DNA of 64,000 nt from VFMC01 sp050248155 (GCA_050248155.1 JBFWSW010000013.1:1-64000); one strand, 5' to 3'. Shown: positions 1 to 8,901, numbered from the stretch's first letter. A program made the numbers and translations. The notes: generated from the sequence alone by a model not told the origin.

Positions 1-728
1 TCGCACCGGTCGTGCGGACGCAGGCCGGCCCCGACGTCGAGGTTGGCCTGCAAGTACAGCTCGGGCGTACCCGTGTCGATCCAGTAGTCGTCGGACGCCA
101 ACGCGAACAAGCGCCCCTCGTCGGCGATCGCGGGGAAGGTGACACGCTCGATCGAGCAGCGCTCGCCGAGCGGGATGCGGTCGAGCACCGACGGCTCGAG
201 CACGTACGTGCCCGCGTTGACGAGGTTCGACGGCTCGGTGCCGGGCACCGGCTTCTCGACGAAGTGCTCGACCCGGCAGTCGGCGTCGAGGGCGACGACA
301 CCGAAGGCGGACGGATCGTCGACGCCGATCACGTGGAGCGTCGCCTCGGCCTTGCGGCTGTCGTGGAACGCGACGAGCGAGCCGATGTCGAGATCGGTGA
401 GCACGTCGCCGTTGGCGACCACGAAGGTGTCCTCGATTCCCGCCTCGTCGGCCGCGAACCGGATCGCGCCGGCCGTGTCGAGCGGTTCGGGCTCGACGGC
501 GTAGCGGAGCGTCGCTCCACCACACACGCCATCGGGGAAGGCGCGGAGGAACGCATCGGGCTTGAACCCCAGCGCCAGCGTGACGTTGGTGACGCCCCCA
601 CGGACGAGGTTGACGACGAGGCGCTCGATGATCGGGACGTGCCCGACAGGCAGCATCGGCTTGGGAACCGACAGCGTGAGTGGCCGCAACCGGGTGCCGA
701 AACCCCCGACGAGGACGACTGCGCGCAT
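1..728 (-). CDS. NDP-sugar pyrophosphorylase (partial, 3' end outside window)
   Basis: Nucleotidyltransferase of the glucose-1-phosphate thymidylyl/mannose-1-phosphate guanylyl type, which activates a sugar phosphate to an NDP-sugar. The N-terminus carries the nucleotide-binding signature GGFGTRLRPLT, followed by PKPMLPVGHVPI and a central VEKPVPG sugar-binding segment. About 242 codons are visible and the C-terminus lies outside. The ATG overlaps the upstream gene's TGA by one base (TGATG), so it is the last visible gene of the glycosyltransferase operon. The exact sugar (Glc or Man) cannot be told from this part. Confidence 0.85.
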   Translation of the reverse strand, partial: MRAVVLVGGFGTRLRPLTLSVPKPMLPVGHVPIIERLVVNLVRGGVTNVTLALGFKPDAFLRAFPDGVCGGATLRYAVEPEPLDTAGAIRFAADEAGIEDTFVVANGDVLTDLDIGSLVAFHDSRKAEATLHVIGVDDPSAFGVVALDADCRVEHFVEKPVPGTEPSNLVNAGTYVLEPSVLDRIPLGERCSIERVTFPAIADEGRLFALASDDYWIDTGTPELYLQANLDVGAGLRPHDRC

Positions 729-1627
729 CAGCCGCCCGTGGTGGCGGTGGCGGTGCTGGTCGGCGCGGCGTCGGTCGTTGCCGGCTCGGTCGTTGCCGGC
801 TCGGTCGAATCGGTGCTGCCCGGCGAACTGGTGCCCGTGTCACCGGTCGTGGTGTCGCCGGTGGGAATCGTGGTGCCCGTGTCCCCGGGGAGGGTCGTCT
901 GGGGCACGTTGGAGGTGTCGGCGGCACCGAGCTCGGGGAGCTCGTCCGCCCACGGCGGCATGCCGGGGTTGGTGTCCTTCGGCGCAACGACGATGGCGAA
1001 CACCATGCCGTCCTGGGTGATGCGGACGTCGGTGAGGTCGGTGATGTAGGTCGTGCCGTCGCCGGTGTCGGTGTAGTTGTCCCAGGCGATCACCTTGATC
1101 TGGACGTCCTTGCCATCGCATTGGAAGTCGTCGACCTTCCACTCCTCCCCACCCTGTGACGCCGGGAGCTTGAGGTGATCGGTGTCGAGCTCGACGTCGT
1201 AGACGTCGAGGAACACGCCGAGCTTGGCGCGCTTGCCGACGGCCTTCGCGGAGTACGGGTGGTAGTGGATGACGCCGTCGTCGTGGCTGTGGATGCCGGT
1301 CGAGCCGAAGTCCTCGTTGACGTACTGCGTGCTGCCGTCGGAGCCGGTGATGGTCTCTTCCTGGTTGCCGGTCAGCTTCGGCAACCAGCCGTCGCACACG
1401 TACATGCCGTACGCGGCGTGCCAGTGATCGCCGACCTGTGGCGGGAACGAGCCCGGGTCGGGCCGGCTCTCCCGCGCGTACACGATGGTGAGCAGGCCGA
1501 TGATGACGACGCCGAGGATGACCGCCGGGAAGAGGGTGCCGCCCTGGAAGCGCACCTTCTTGCCCTTGCCGCGCTGTGCGAGCTTGGCGACCTTCTTGGC
1601 GCTGGAGGACGATGAGGACGTGGCCAC
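728..1627 (-). CDS. Membrane-anchored protein with Thr-rich tail, unknown function
   Basis: 299 aa. It starts with a Ser run and a Lys/Arg-rich cytoplasmic segment (residues 1-30), then one membrane segment (about 31-50), then an extracellular domain with a His/Trp/Tyr-rich stretch (HWHAAYGMYVCDGW, about 70-83) and a second His-rich patch (HSHDDGVIHYHP). The last about 60 residues are low-complexity Thr/Ser/Pro/Gly, encoded partly by a 15-bp tandem repeat. The His clusters could bind a metal, but that is a guess. It sits between a glycosyltransferase and the pyrophosphorylase, so a role in surface polysaccharide is inferred from context only. Confidence 0.75.
   Translation of the reverse strand: MATSSSSSSAKKVAKLAQRGKGKKVRFQGGTLFPAVILGVVIIGLLTIVYARESRPDPGSFPPQVGDHWHAAYGMYVCDGWLPKLTGNQEETITGSDGSTQYVNEDFGSTGIHSHDDGVIHYHPYSAKAVGKRAKLGVFLDVYDVELDTDHLKLPASQGGEEWKVDDFQCDGKDVQIKVIAWDNYTDTGDGTTYITDLTDVRITQDGMVFAIVVAPKDTNPGMPPWADELPELGAADTSNVPQTTLPGDTGTTIPTGDTTTGDTGTSSPGSTDSTEPATTEPATTDAAPTSTATATTGG
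771..807. repeat. 15-bp tandem repeat in Thr-rich tail
   Basis: Two full copies and a half copy of TCGGTCGTTGCCGGC in direct tandem. On the minus strand they encode the repeated PATTE pentapeptide of the anchored protein's tail. This kind of array changes length easily by slippage. Confidence 0.85.
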
Positions 1628-1639
1628 GAGAGTTGGAGG

Positions 1640-2893
1640 CTATCGCTCACCCGGGCGTGCGCGTTGGCGCCCGAGGTCGGTGATCAGGCCGGCGTAGGCC
1701 TCCGCGACCGCTCGCGGCGAGACGGCGCCCTCGACGAACCGCCGTCCGGCGGCGCCCTGGGCGGCCAGCCGCGACGGGTCGGCGAGGAGGTCGCCGAGCG
1801 CACGGATGAACGCGCCCGGATCGTCCGGGGGGACCACCGTGCCAGCATCGGCGGCCTCGATCAAGCGAGGCACCTCCGTGCCCGGGTCGATCGCAGCGAG
1901 CAACGGCCGGCCCGCCGCGAGGATGGAGTAGGTCTTCGACGGGACGCTGACGTTGCCCAACCCCGCGCGCAACGGCACGACGTGCAGGTCGGCCGTGGCG
2001 AGCACCTCGGGCAGCCGCTCGGCCGGCTGGTACCCGACGAATCGCACGTTCGCCAGCCCGGCCGCGCCCGCTTCGAGGGAGGCACGAGCGGCACCGTCAC
2101 CGTTCACCACGAAGGTGACGTGCGGGAAGGCCGCCGCGGCAGCGAGGAGCAGGTCGAGCGACTGCGAGAACCCCACGTTGCCGGCGTACATCACCACCGG
2201 CTCGGCCCCGATGCCGTGCTCCCGCCGGTACGCGGTCATCCGGTCGGCCGGCCGGATGCGGTCGGTGTCGACGAAGTTGGGGATCACGTGCACCCGGTCG
2301 CGGAGCCGCTGGGGCAGCTTGGCGGCGACGTTGTCGCGGAGGTCGTCGCTCAGGACGGTGACGGCGGCGGATCTCCGGTAGGTGGCCCGCTCGAGCCACG
2401 ACGCCGCGGCGATCACCCAACGGTTCGTGATCGCACCGGTCTGCACAGCCGCATCGGGGAAGATGTCCTGGACGTTGAACACGAGAGGACCACGTCGGAG
2501 CACATGCGTCGTCCACCCGGTGAGGCCGAGCGTGAGCGGTGGCGACATCGCCACGACGGCGTCGACGCGCCCGCCGCGCCACGAGGCGACCGCGGTGAGC
2601 AGCGAGAAGCCGGCGAAGCCGATGGCCCGTCGCACGAGGTTCGACTTGTCGTCACCCGGGAACGGGTGGACACGCGTGATGGATCCCCACTCGGTCGCCT
2701 CGCGCCGGACGAGGCGACCGGTCCATCCGGGCTCGATGCGGTGCTCGCGGTACCAGGGCAGCGCCGTCACCACATCGACCCGGTGGCCGAGCGCGACCAG
2801 TTCGTCGACGATGCGGGTCATCACCACACCGGTCGGCGCGGTGTCGGGCCGGAAGTGCGGGCAGACGACAGCGATGCGCAGCGAGGGTGTCAC
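1640..2893 (-). CDS. Glycosyltransferase family 4 (WcaI/WbuB-like)
   Basis: 417 aa GT-B enzyme, probably transferring a sugar to a lipid-linked or growing surface glycan. The N-terminal domain starts RIAVVCPHFRPDTAPTG and contains FNVQDIFPDAAVQTG, a signature of the WcaI/WbuB branch. The C-terminal nucleotide-sugar domain has VMYAGNVGFSQ and ends with VPSKTYSILAAGRPLL in place of the usual EGFGLPxLEA. The GTG start overlaps the upstream stop as GTGA, indicating translational coupling. Donor and acceptor are not predictable. Confidence 0.88.
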   Translation of the reverse strand: MTPSLRIAVVCPHFRPDTAPTGVVMTRIVDELVALGHRVDVVTALPWYREHRIEPGWTGRLVRREATEWGSITRVHPFPGDDKSNLVRRAIGFAGFSLLTAVASWRGGRVDAVVAMSPPLTLGLTGWTTHVLRRGPLVFNVQDIFPDAAVQTGAITNRWVIAAASWLERATYRRSAAVTVLSDDLRDNVAAKLPQRLRDRVHVIPNFVDTDRIRPADRMTAYRREHGIGAEPVVMYAGNVGFSQSLDLLLAAAAAFPHVTFVVNGDGAARASLEAGAAGLANVRFVGYQPAERLPEVLATADLHVVPLRAGLGNVSVPSKTYSILAAGRPLLAAIDPGTEVPRLIEAADAGTVVPPDDPGAFIRALGDLLADPSRLAAQGAAGRRFVEGAVSPRAVAEAYAGLITDLGRQRARPGER

Positions 2894-4017
2894 GATCGCC
2901 GCCCGAGCTCCAGTGCCTGCCGGTACGTGGCCAGCAACGCCTCACCGGAGGCGGCCGACGTGAACCGTGCAACCCGGTCGCGGCCCGCTCGCACCAGGTC
3001 GTCCCGACGCGCAGTCACCTCGTCGAGCGCGCTCGCCCACGCGTCGAGCTGCAACGGGCGGACGAGCGCCGCGCCGCCGGCCACCTCGGGCAGGCACGTG
3101 GCGTCGCTGCACACGACGGGCGTCCCGATGGCCATGGCCTCGATGACCGGCGCGCCGAACCCTTCGTACTCGCTCGGGAACACCATCGCCTCGGCCATCG
3201 CCAACAGGCCGTTGCGGTCGGCATCGGACACCCGACCCAGGCGGAAGATCCGGCCGCGGACCGACGGCTCGCTCCCCGCGATGAGCCCGGCGAGGTCGTC
3301 GTCGGCCGCGCCCCGTCCGCCGATCAGTACGAGCGCCAGATCCTGGTCCGTCCAGTGCCGGCGGAGGAGCTCGACGAGGAAGTCGTGCCGCTTGTGCGGT
3401 GCCGTCATCGCCGGGTAGACGACGATGCGCGCCGAGCCGAGACCGAACCGCGCCCGGAGGTCGGCTTCGGGCGTCGTCTCGGTGAGGAGCTCCGGCTCGT
3501 AACCATGCGGTACGACGGTCACCTGCGAGGGGTGCACGTGCAGTTGCCGAACGACCGAGTCACGCACGTACTCGCTGGGCACGGCGACCGTCGCGGCGCG
3601 GCGCGCCGCGCCCGGAACGACGGCGTCGAGGTACCAGCGCTTCCCACGGCTGAAGTGCTGCGGAAGGCTGCGGTACTGCAGGTCGTGGATCGTGAGCACG
3701 TACGGACGACGCCCTCGACGCGGAGCCGTCCCGCCGCCGTGATGCACGAGGTCGAGCGCGGCGGTCCGGCGGTGCAGCCAGGTGTGCTCGTCGACGATCC
3801 GGATCGTGCGCCGGCGACCGTCGTGCGGAGCATCGACGAACGTGCAGCCGTCGAGCTCGGCGGCATGCGCCTCGCGGAACCGCGCGGTCGCGAACAGCGT
3901 GAGCTCGACCGGCGCCCGCGCCTCGAGCAGCCCGGCAAGCTGGCGGACGAGGTACTGCTCCGACCCTCCGACCTCGGCGGGTACGCACCACAGCAGGTTG
4001 ACACCGACGTGGATCAC
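2890..4017 (-). CDS. Glycosyltransferase family 4
   Basis: 375 aa, starting GTG (VIHVGVNLLWC). Glycine-rich acceptor loop VGGSEQYLV near the N-terminus; LTIHDLQYRSLPQHFS, typical of mannosyltransferase-like GT4 enzymes, near residue 115; MVFPSEYEGFGAPVIEAMA with the EX7E-type nucleotide-sugar motif near residue 290. Overlaps both neighbours by 4 bases (GTGA), so it is translated from one polycistronic message with them. An apparent much longer frame running upstream to 5274 is read-through in the frame of the neighbour and is not part of this protein. Confidence 0.88.
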   Translation of the reverse strand: MIHVGVNLLWCVPAEVGGSEQYLVRQLAGLLEARAPVELTLFATARFREAHAAELDGCTFVDAPHDGRRRTIRIVDEHTWLHRRTAALDLVHHGGGTAPRRGRRPYVLTIHDLQYRSLPQHFSRGKRWYLDAVVPGAARRAATVAVPSEYVRDSVVRQLHVHPSQVTVVPHGYEPELLTETTPEADLRARFGLGSARIVVYPAMTAPHKRHDFLVELLRRHWTDQDLALVLIGGRGAADDDLAGLIAGSEPSVRGRIFRLGRVSDADRNGLLAMAEAMVFPSEYEGFGAPVIEAMAIGTPVVCSDATCLPEVAGGAALVRPLQLDAWASALDEVTARRDDLVRAGRDRVARFTSAASGEALLATYRQALELGRRS

Positions 4018-5087
4018 GGCGCGAGCTCGCGGTAGACGGCGGCGGTGAGCGCCGCCGTGTGCGACCAGCTGAGCTTGTGTGCACGCGCGACGCCCTTGGC
4101 GGACAGCTCGGCCTGTCGCGCGACGGCCTCGCCGATGCCACGAGCGATGTCGGCGGGCTCGGTCGGATCGACGAGCACGGCCGCGTTGCCGGCGGTCTCC
4201 TCCGTCGCCGTGCCGGCGCTCGTCACGACCGGCACGCCCTGCGCCATCGCCTCGAGCACGGGCAAGCCGTAGCCCTCCCGCTCGCTCGGATAGCAGAAGA
4301 CCTGTGCTCCGGCGTAGAGGGCACCGAGGTCGTCGCTCGGGACCAGACCGAGGAAACGCACGGTGGACGACGCAGCCGCATCGAGCCCGATCTCGCCCCA
4401 CCCCTCGGCACCGGCGACGACGAGCGGCAGGGGGTCGTCGAGCAGTGCGAGCGCCGAGACGAGGCGGCGAAGGTTCTTGCGCGGTTCGACGGTCCCGACG
4501 AACAACAGGTACCGATCCGGCAGGCGGTACAGCCGGCGGACCCGCGCGACCTCGTCGGCGGTCGCCTCGACGACGTCGACCCCGAGGGGCACGAGCCGCA
4601 GCCGATCGCTGTCGATCCCAGCGAAGGCCACGTCGTCGAGTGTCGCCTGGCTGCTGCACAGCACGACGGTCGCATCTCGCTTGATCACCTCGAGGCTGGC
4701 GCGGAACACGCTGACGCCGATGCGTGAGAAGTGCTCGGGGTTGTGGAGGAACGCGAGGTCGTGCAACGTCACCACGAGTGGCGCGTCGGTCGGGCACGGG
4801 ATGAGCCCCGTCGCGTGCGTGACGTCGACGTGTCCTGCCGCCCGCTCGACCTTCGGCCACCCGGACCGCAGCCAGGTCTGGTACAACCACGGCGAACCGA
4901 TGGGCAGGTGGGCGATGGGGATCGGCGGGGTCCAGGGGTCGGGCGGCAGGTGCCGGTGACGCCCCGCCACACCGATCAGGCGCACGTCGTCGTGCAGCGC
5001 CATCGCCTCTGCGACTCGCAGTGCCGCGACCGCGGTCCCGCCGGGCACGCGGTGCCAGCACTGCTCGAGGGTGTATGCGACGCGCAC
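4014..5087 (-). CDS. Glycosyltransferase family 4
   Basis: 357 aa. Starts RVAYTLEQCWHRVPGGTAVA with the glycine loop, then VTLHDLAFLHNPEHFS, LLFVGTVEPRKNLRRLV (start of the nucleotide-sugar domain) and VFCYPSEREGYGLPVLEAMA (EX7E motif). It resembles the gene downstream and may be an old paralogue. The GTG start at 5087 makes it the first gene of the minus-strand polysaccharide operon; the divergent GNAT gene begins 68 bp away, so that gap should hold the operon promoter, though I see no clear -10. Confidence 0.87.
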   Translation of the reverse strand: MRVAYTLEQCWHRVPGGTAVAALRVAEAMALHDDVRLIGVAGRHRHLPPDPWTPPIPIAHLPIGSPWLYQTWLRSGWPKVERAAGHVDVTHATGLIPCPTDAPLVVTLHDLAFLHNPEHFSRIGVSVFRASLEVIKRDATVVLCSSQATLDDVAFAGIDSDRLRLVPLGVDVVEATADEVARVRRLYRLPDRYLLFVGTVEPRKNLRRLVSALALLDDPLPLVVAGAEGWGEIGLDAAASSTVRFLGLVPSDDLGALYAGAQVFCYPSEREGYGLPVLEAMAQGVPVVTSAGTATEETAGNAAVLVDPTEPADIARGIGEAVARQAELSAKGVARAHKLSWSHTAALTAAVYRELAP

Positions 5088-5154
5088 GGCTGCCCATCAT
5101 GGCTCGCGCGAAACGTCGCCGTGCAGGCACGCCGGGATCGACCAGACTCTCGTC

Positions 5155-5799
5155 GTGGCGCATCCCGTCTGGCCGCTGTTCGACCTCCGCGTCGCGACGC
5201 CGCGGCTGGAGCTGCGCTACATCGACGATGCACTGGGCACCGAGCTCGCACTGCTCGCCGCCCGCGGCATCCACGATCCGGCGCAGATGCCGTTCGCGAT
5301 GCCGTGGACCGACGTGGCCTCACCGGACCTCGAGCGCAACGCGATGCAGTGGTACTGGCGGTGCCGCGCCGAGACGTCGCCGAGCAACTTCCACATCGAC
5401 CTGGCGGCGCTCGTTGACGGTGAGGTGATCGGCACCACGGGGCTCGTGGCGACGGAGTTCGCCACGCTGCGCCAGTTCGAGACGGGTTCGTGGCTCGGCC
5501 GCGCACACCAGGGCAAGGGGTTCGGGACCGAGATGCGCAGAGCGACGCTGCAGCTGGGCTTCGCCGGCCTCGGCGCGACGTTGGCGATGACCAGCGCGTT
5601 CGACGACAACCCGGCGTCGCTCGGCGTGACGCGCACGTTGGGCTATGCGCAGGCCGGCACGGAGCGGAAGGTGCGCCGAGGGGCGGCGGCGAGCTCGCTG
5701 CGGTTCGAGATGACACGTGCCCACTGGGAGCAACACGTCCGGCGCGACGACATGCGGATCGAGGGACTCGACGCATGCCTGCCACTGCTCGGCCTCTGA
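5155..5799 (+). CDS. GNAT family N-acetyltransferase
   Basis: 214 aa. GNAT fold of the RimJ/RimL type: TPRLELRYIDD at the N-terminus, IGTTGLVATEF (beta-4) and the acetyl-CoA loop GRAHQGKGFGTEMR, followed by a DDNPASLGVTRTLGY helix typical of this branch. The frame stays open further upstream, but GTG at 5155 gives the normal N-terminus and avoids overlap with the divergent operon. The substrate (protein N-terminus, sugar or small molecule) is not predictable. Confidence 0.82.
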   Translation: MAHPVWPLFDLRVATPRLELRYIDDALGTELALLAARGIHDPAQMPFAMPWTDVASPDLERNAMQWYWRCRAETSPSNFHIDLAALVDGEVIGTTGLVATEFATLRQFETGSWLGRAHQGKGFGTEMRRATLQLGFAGLGATLAMTSAFDDNPASLGVTRTLGYAQAGTERKVRRGAAASSLRFEMTRAHWEQHVRRDDMRIEGLDACLPLLGL

Positions 5800-5802
5800 C
5801 CC

Positions 5803-8145
5803 GTGCTCGGTCCGACCGCCCTGCGACGTGCAGCACGGACCCTGGTCGTCGCCGCGACCATCGGTGCATGGATCGGCATCGGCGTCACCGACAGCCAACA
5901 AGGTGCGTCGGCCGATGCGGCGACCTGCGCCGACGGGACGTCGACGGCTGATCTGAACCGGCTGTTCGCCGGTCAGGTCGATGAGTACGTGGGCCTCGAC
6001 GCGCTGCGCGCCCACCAGCTGCCGGACGGGCGGGTGCTGTGGCTGTTCCAGGATGCGTTCTTCGTCCCGGGTGGCGGGCGTGCCGACGATCTCGGCAGCG
6101 CCCACTTCGCGCACAACGCCGCGCTCGTGCAGACCGGCGCGTGCTTCCGGGCCATCCACGGGCCGACCTCGCCCGGCGACCGCTGCCCCAACCCGGGGCG
6201 GGCGTCCTACGTCGGTGGTGAGCAGACGCTCAACTGCAACCGCTGGTTCTGGCCGATGGGTGGGGCGATCGGCGCCGACGGCGCCCTGCACGTGTTCTAC
6301 GCGCTGGTCGGCAACATCAGCTCGGCGGGTGCCGGCACCGGCGCTGCGCCGGACGGGGTGTGGATCGCCCGCATCGACCCGGACGACCTCTCGGTGGCGA
6401 GCCTGCGGCCGGCACCCGACGACGACGGGCGGGTGCTCTACGGCTGGACCGTCGAGACCGCCGGCGAGCACACGTACCTGTTCGGCCACTCCTACGACCA
6501 GTTCAACCTGCCCGATCCGACCTCGCCACCGGCCGAGGACACCTTCCTGGCGCGCATCCCACGCGGCCGCTTCGACCTCGCACCCGAGTACTGGGACGGT
6601 CACGGGTGGACCGACGTGCGCCGCGACGCGGCAGCGATCCACGCCGGACCGGCCGGGCAGACGTACGCGCTGCAGCCGCGGCTGATCGACGGTGTGTGGG
6701 TGTCGGTCACCAAGCCCGGCGACTGGTTCGGCAGCGACCTCGCGGTCGACACCGCTCCGGCGCCCCAGGGGCCGTGGACCCGCGTGCGCACGATCACGGT
6801 GCCGGCCAAGACGTCGGACGGCTCGACGAACACGTATCTGCCCCACCTGCTCCCGTGGCGCTCGGCGCTCGGCAACCTGGTCGTGACGGTGTCGCACAAC
6901 GCGTGGCGCATGGATCCCGATGCCTTCTCGAACCCGCGGCTCTACCGCCCGACCTTCTTCGAGATCGAACCGCCCGAACCGATCCCTCGGATCGGCCTCA
7001 CGCCGTCGACGGACGAGCTCGGCTTCCTCCCGACGAGCCCGCATCGCGCGCTCGACACGCGCACATCGACTCGGCTCGCTGCCGGCGCGATCCGCCGCGT
7101 ACCGCTCGCTGCGCTGCTCGCCCCGGGTGCACAGGTCGCCGCGGTCGACCTCGTCGGTGTCGACGCATCAGGGCCGGGATACATCACCGCCTGGTCGTGC
7201 GACGAGCCGCGACCCTGGGCATCGAACGTCAACGTCTCGGGCCCGGCGCCGCAGGCTGCCTTCGCGCTCGTGCGGGTCTCGTCGAACGCGGAGATCTGCC
7301 TCTTCAGCTCGACCGCCGTCGACGTCGTCGTCGACGTGTTCGGCTCGTACATTTCCCGGCACGCGTCGGGCGCGTCGAGCTTCCGATCCGTCGGTCCACG
7401 CCGCGTCCTCGACACCCGCACGACACGGAAGGTCGAAGCGGGGCGCCCCGAGCGGATTCAGCTCGAGCCGGGGACGACGGCTGTCGCCGTGAACGTCGCA
7501 GCCACCGAGGCCGACGCCGACGGGTACGTCACCGCGTACCCGTGCGACGGGCCGGTGCCGGACACCTCGAACGTCAACGTCCGCGCCGGTGAGACGGTGA
7601 GCAACTTCGCGCAGGTCGCGGTGTCGCCTGGTGACGGACGGGGCGGTGAGCTGTGCCTGGTGTCGAGCATGCGCACGCACCTCGTCGTCGACGTGACCGG
7701 AGCGTTCTCCGCCGGCCCCGGTGATTCGGCCGGCGGCTCGGACGAGGCGACGTGGTATCGCGCGACGGCTCCGACGCGGCTCGTCGATTCGCGAGACGGG
7801 GTGGGCGTCCCGGTCGGGCCGATGCTGCGCTCGCAGTTCGGACGAGCTGCCGTCCCGGCCAACGAGGTGCCCGCGCTCACCGCGATACCACCCGAGGCGC
7901 GCGCACTCGTCGTCAACGCCATCGCCGTCGACCCGGCGGGCGACGGGTGGCTCGCCGTCGCGCCGTGCCGAGACGACGCGGCGTACTCGACGGTCGTGGT
8001 GAACGCCACCGCCGGGCAGACGACCGCCAACATGTCCGTCGTGCCGACGCGCGCCGCCAGCGGGCGCGACGTGTGCATGTTCAGCATGATGGCCGCGCAC
8101 CACGTGCTCGACCTCGCCGGCTGGTACGCCCCGGCCGAGGTGTGA
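5803..8145 (+). CDS. Large secreted protein with three C-terminal repeats
   Basis: 780 aa, starting GTG three bases after the GNAT stop. Residues 1-37 form a signal peptide (hydrophobic VVAATIGAWIGIGV, then an Ala-rich cleavage region). Residues about 38-390 look like a DUF4185-type beta-propeller with many Trp/Gly/Asp strands (LWLFQDAFF, NRWFWPMGGAIG). Residues about 404-780 are three copies of a roughly 120-residue module, each with an LDTRT or VDSRD start, a central conserved C and SNVNV-type segment, a C-x-(F/V)-S strand and a closing VDV(T/F)G-like strand. The module is common in secreted actinobacterial proteins. No sorting signal or membrane anchor is seen, so it is probably released or held non-covalently. 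Binding of surface glycan is plausible from the neighbouring operon. Confidence 0.8.
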   Translation: MLGPTALRRAARTLVVAATIGAWIGIGVTDSQQGASADAATCADGTSTADLNRLFAGQVDEYVGLDALRAHQLPDGRVLWLFQDAFFVPGGGRADDLGSAHFAHNAALVQTGACFRAIHGPTSPGDRCPNPGRASYVGGEQTLNCNRWFWPMGGAIGADGALHVFYALVGNISSAGAGTGAAPDGVWIARIDPDDLSVASLRPAPDDDGRVLYGWTVETAGEHTYLFGHSYDQFNLPDPTSPPAEDTFLARIPRGRFDLAPEYWDGHGWTDVRRDAAAIHAGPAGQTYALQPRLIDGVWVSVTKPGDWFGSDLAVDTAPAPQGPWTRVRTITVPAKTSDGSTNTYLPHLLPWRSALGNLVVTVSHNAWRMDPDAFSNPRLYRPTFFEIEPPEPIPRIGLTPSTDELGFLPTSPHRALDTRTSTRLAAGAIRRVPLAALLAPGAQVAAVDLVGVDASGPGYITAWSCDEPRPWASNVNVSGPAPQAAFALVRVSSNAEICLFSSTAVDVVVDVFGSYISRHASGASSFRSVGPRRVLDTRTTRKVEAGRPERIQLEPGTTAVAVNVAATEADADGYVTAYPCDGPVPDTSNVNVRAGETVSNFAQVAVSPGDGRGGELCLVSSMRTHLVVDVTGAFSAGPGDSAGGSDEATWYRATAPTRLVDSRDGVGVPVGPMLRSQFGRAAVPANEVPALTAIPPEARALVVNAIAVDPAGDGWLAVAPCRDDAAYSTVVVNATAGQTTANMSVVPTRAASGRDVCMFSMMAAHHVLDLAGWYAPAEV
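7012..8139 (+). repeat. Three protein repeats of about 120 residues
   Basis: Repeat starts near 7012 (RALDTRTSTRL), 7381 (RVLDTRTTRKV) and 7753 (RLVDSRDGVGV). Each is followed by a paired-cysteine region (WSC..P, YPC..P, APC) and a hydrophobic D-V-x-G strand. The copies have diverged at the DNA level, so this is an old internal duplication rather than a recent tandem repeat. Confidence 0.75.
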
Positions 8146-8228
8146 GCCCAGTCGGACGACATCACGACGGCGATACGCCGGACGCGGTCGGATACCGACA
8201 GCAGTCACGAGCGGCAGCTCGGCTCGGG

Positions 8229-8621
8229 TCAGGGTTCGAGCCGGGTCACGGTGGTGATCTCGTCGATGGCTTTGTCGAACGAGGCGATCGAGTCGACGCC
8301 GGCGCTCTCGGCGCATGCCACGAGGTAGGCCTCGGCGAAGTCCAGTCGCTCGACTTCGTAGACCTCGATCGCTCGGAGCAGCAGCGCCGGGTCGACCGTG
8401 ATCATCGATCTCATGGCGATGAGCGACCGCATCGCCGTGGCGACCTGGTCCCGTGGAGCCTTGTAGAACGACTCGAGGACGTACACGGTCTCGGCGACGA
8501 TCAGGTCGGCGAGGTATAGCTCGGGCGGGTTGGCGAGGAACAAGGTCGCTCGCTCGGCCATGGCAGGCGGGTCGCCGGTGAGGTGCCTGACGAGGATGTT
8601 CGTGTCGATGAATGCCGTCAT
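8229..8621 (-). CDS. PIN-domain toxin (VapC-like ribonuclease)
   Basis: 130 aa. PIN fold with the expected acidic residues: D6 in AFIDTN, E in VAETVYVLESF, D in RLDFAEAYLVA and the last Asp in SFDKAID; these coordinate the metal in VapC RNases. The ATG overlaps the antitoxin TGA (ATGA, 8618-8621), the usual antitoxin-then-toxin order. Length and catalytic residues look intact, so this is the one pair of the cluster that is probably functional. Confidence 0.9.
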   Translation of the reverse strand: MTAFIDTNILVRHLTGDPPAMAERATLFLANPPELYLADLIVAETVYVLESFYKAPRDQVATAMRSLIAMRSMITVDPALLLRAIEVYEVERLDFAEAYLVACAESAGVDSIASFDKAIDEITTVTRLEP

Positions 8622-8866
8622 GGGCGGTCGTCCGCACGAGCCGAGCGTGTCTTGCGGATGACGTCGTCCCATGCTGCGTTGCGCCGGGCTGCGGGGACCT
8701 TGATCGTTCCGGCCAGCGACAGGAAGTCCGGGGTGCGTGCGAGGACGGCACGGTTGCCCTCGACGCGGAACACCACGTTGTCGCCTTCGCCGATGCCGAG
8801 CGCGTCGCGCACGGCCTTGGGGACCGTGATCTGACCCTTCGAGCTCATCTTGGCTGCTATCTCCAT
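8618..8866 (-). CDS. SpoVT/AbrB-domain antitoxin
   Basis: 82 aa. N-terminal swapped-hairpin DNA-binding domain SSKGQITVPKAVRDALGI (about residues 7-24) with GDNVVFRVEGNRAVL; the C-terminal tail (about 45-82) is charged and would wrap the PIN toxin. ATG at 8866 is chosen because AAGGAG (8872-8877) lies 5 nt upstream; a GTG at 8872 would overlap that ribosome site. The dimer should repress its own operon by binding the palindrome that covers the promoter. Confidence 0.88.
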   Translation of the reverse strand: MEIAAKMSSKGQITVPKAVRDALGIGEGDNVVFRVEGNRAVLARTPDFLSLAGTIKVPAARRNAAWDDVIRKTRSARADDRP

Positions 8867-8872
8867 GAGCAC

Positions 8873-8901
8873 TCCTTACCACTTAGCCCATGGTAAGGAT
8901 A
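8873..8901 (-). promoter_or_regulatory. Promoter/operator of the AbrB-PIN module
   Basis: A 9-bp perfect inverted repeat (TCCTTACCA at 8873-8881 and TGGTAAGGA at 8891-8899, 9-nt spacer) overlaps both a -10-like TATCCT (minus strand, 8896-8901) and the ribosome site of the antitoxin gene. Binding of the antitoxin here would block transcription. This is a typical autoregulation layout; the assignment is inferred from position. Confidence 0.7.

Noticed and set aside
1664..3418. A 584-codon plus-strand frame opposite the glycosyltransferase operon
   Set aside because: Antisense shadow: Arg/Gly/Asp-rich with no domain, while both minus-strand genes under it carry clear motifs.
2890..5274. A 794-codon minus-strand open frame
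   Set aside because: Only the C-terminal 375 residues have glycosyltransferase motifs; the rest is the wrong frame of the adjacent glycosyltransferase and GNAT genes, rich in Arg/Ala as expected of GC-rich shadows.
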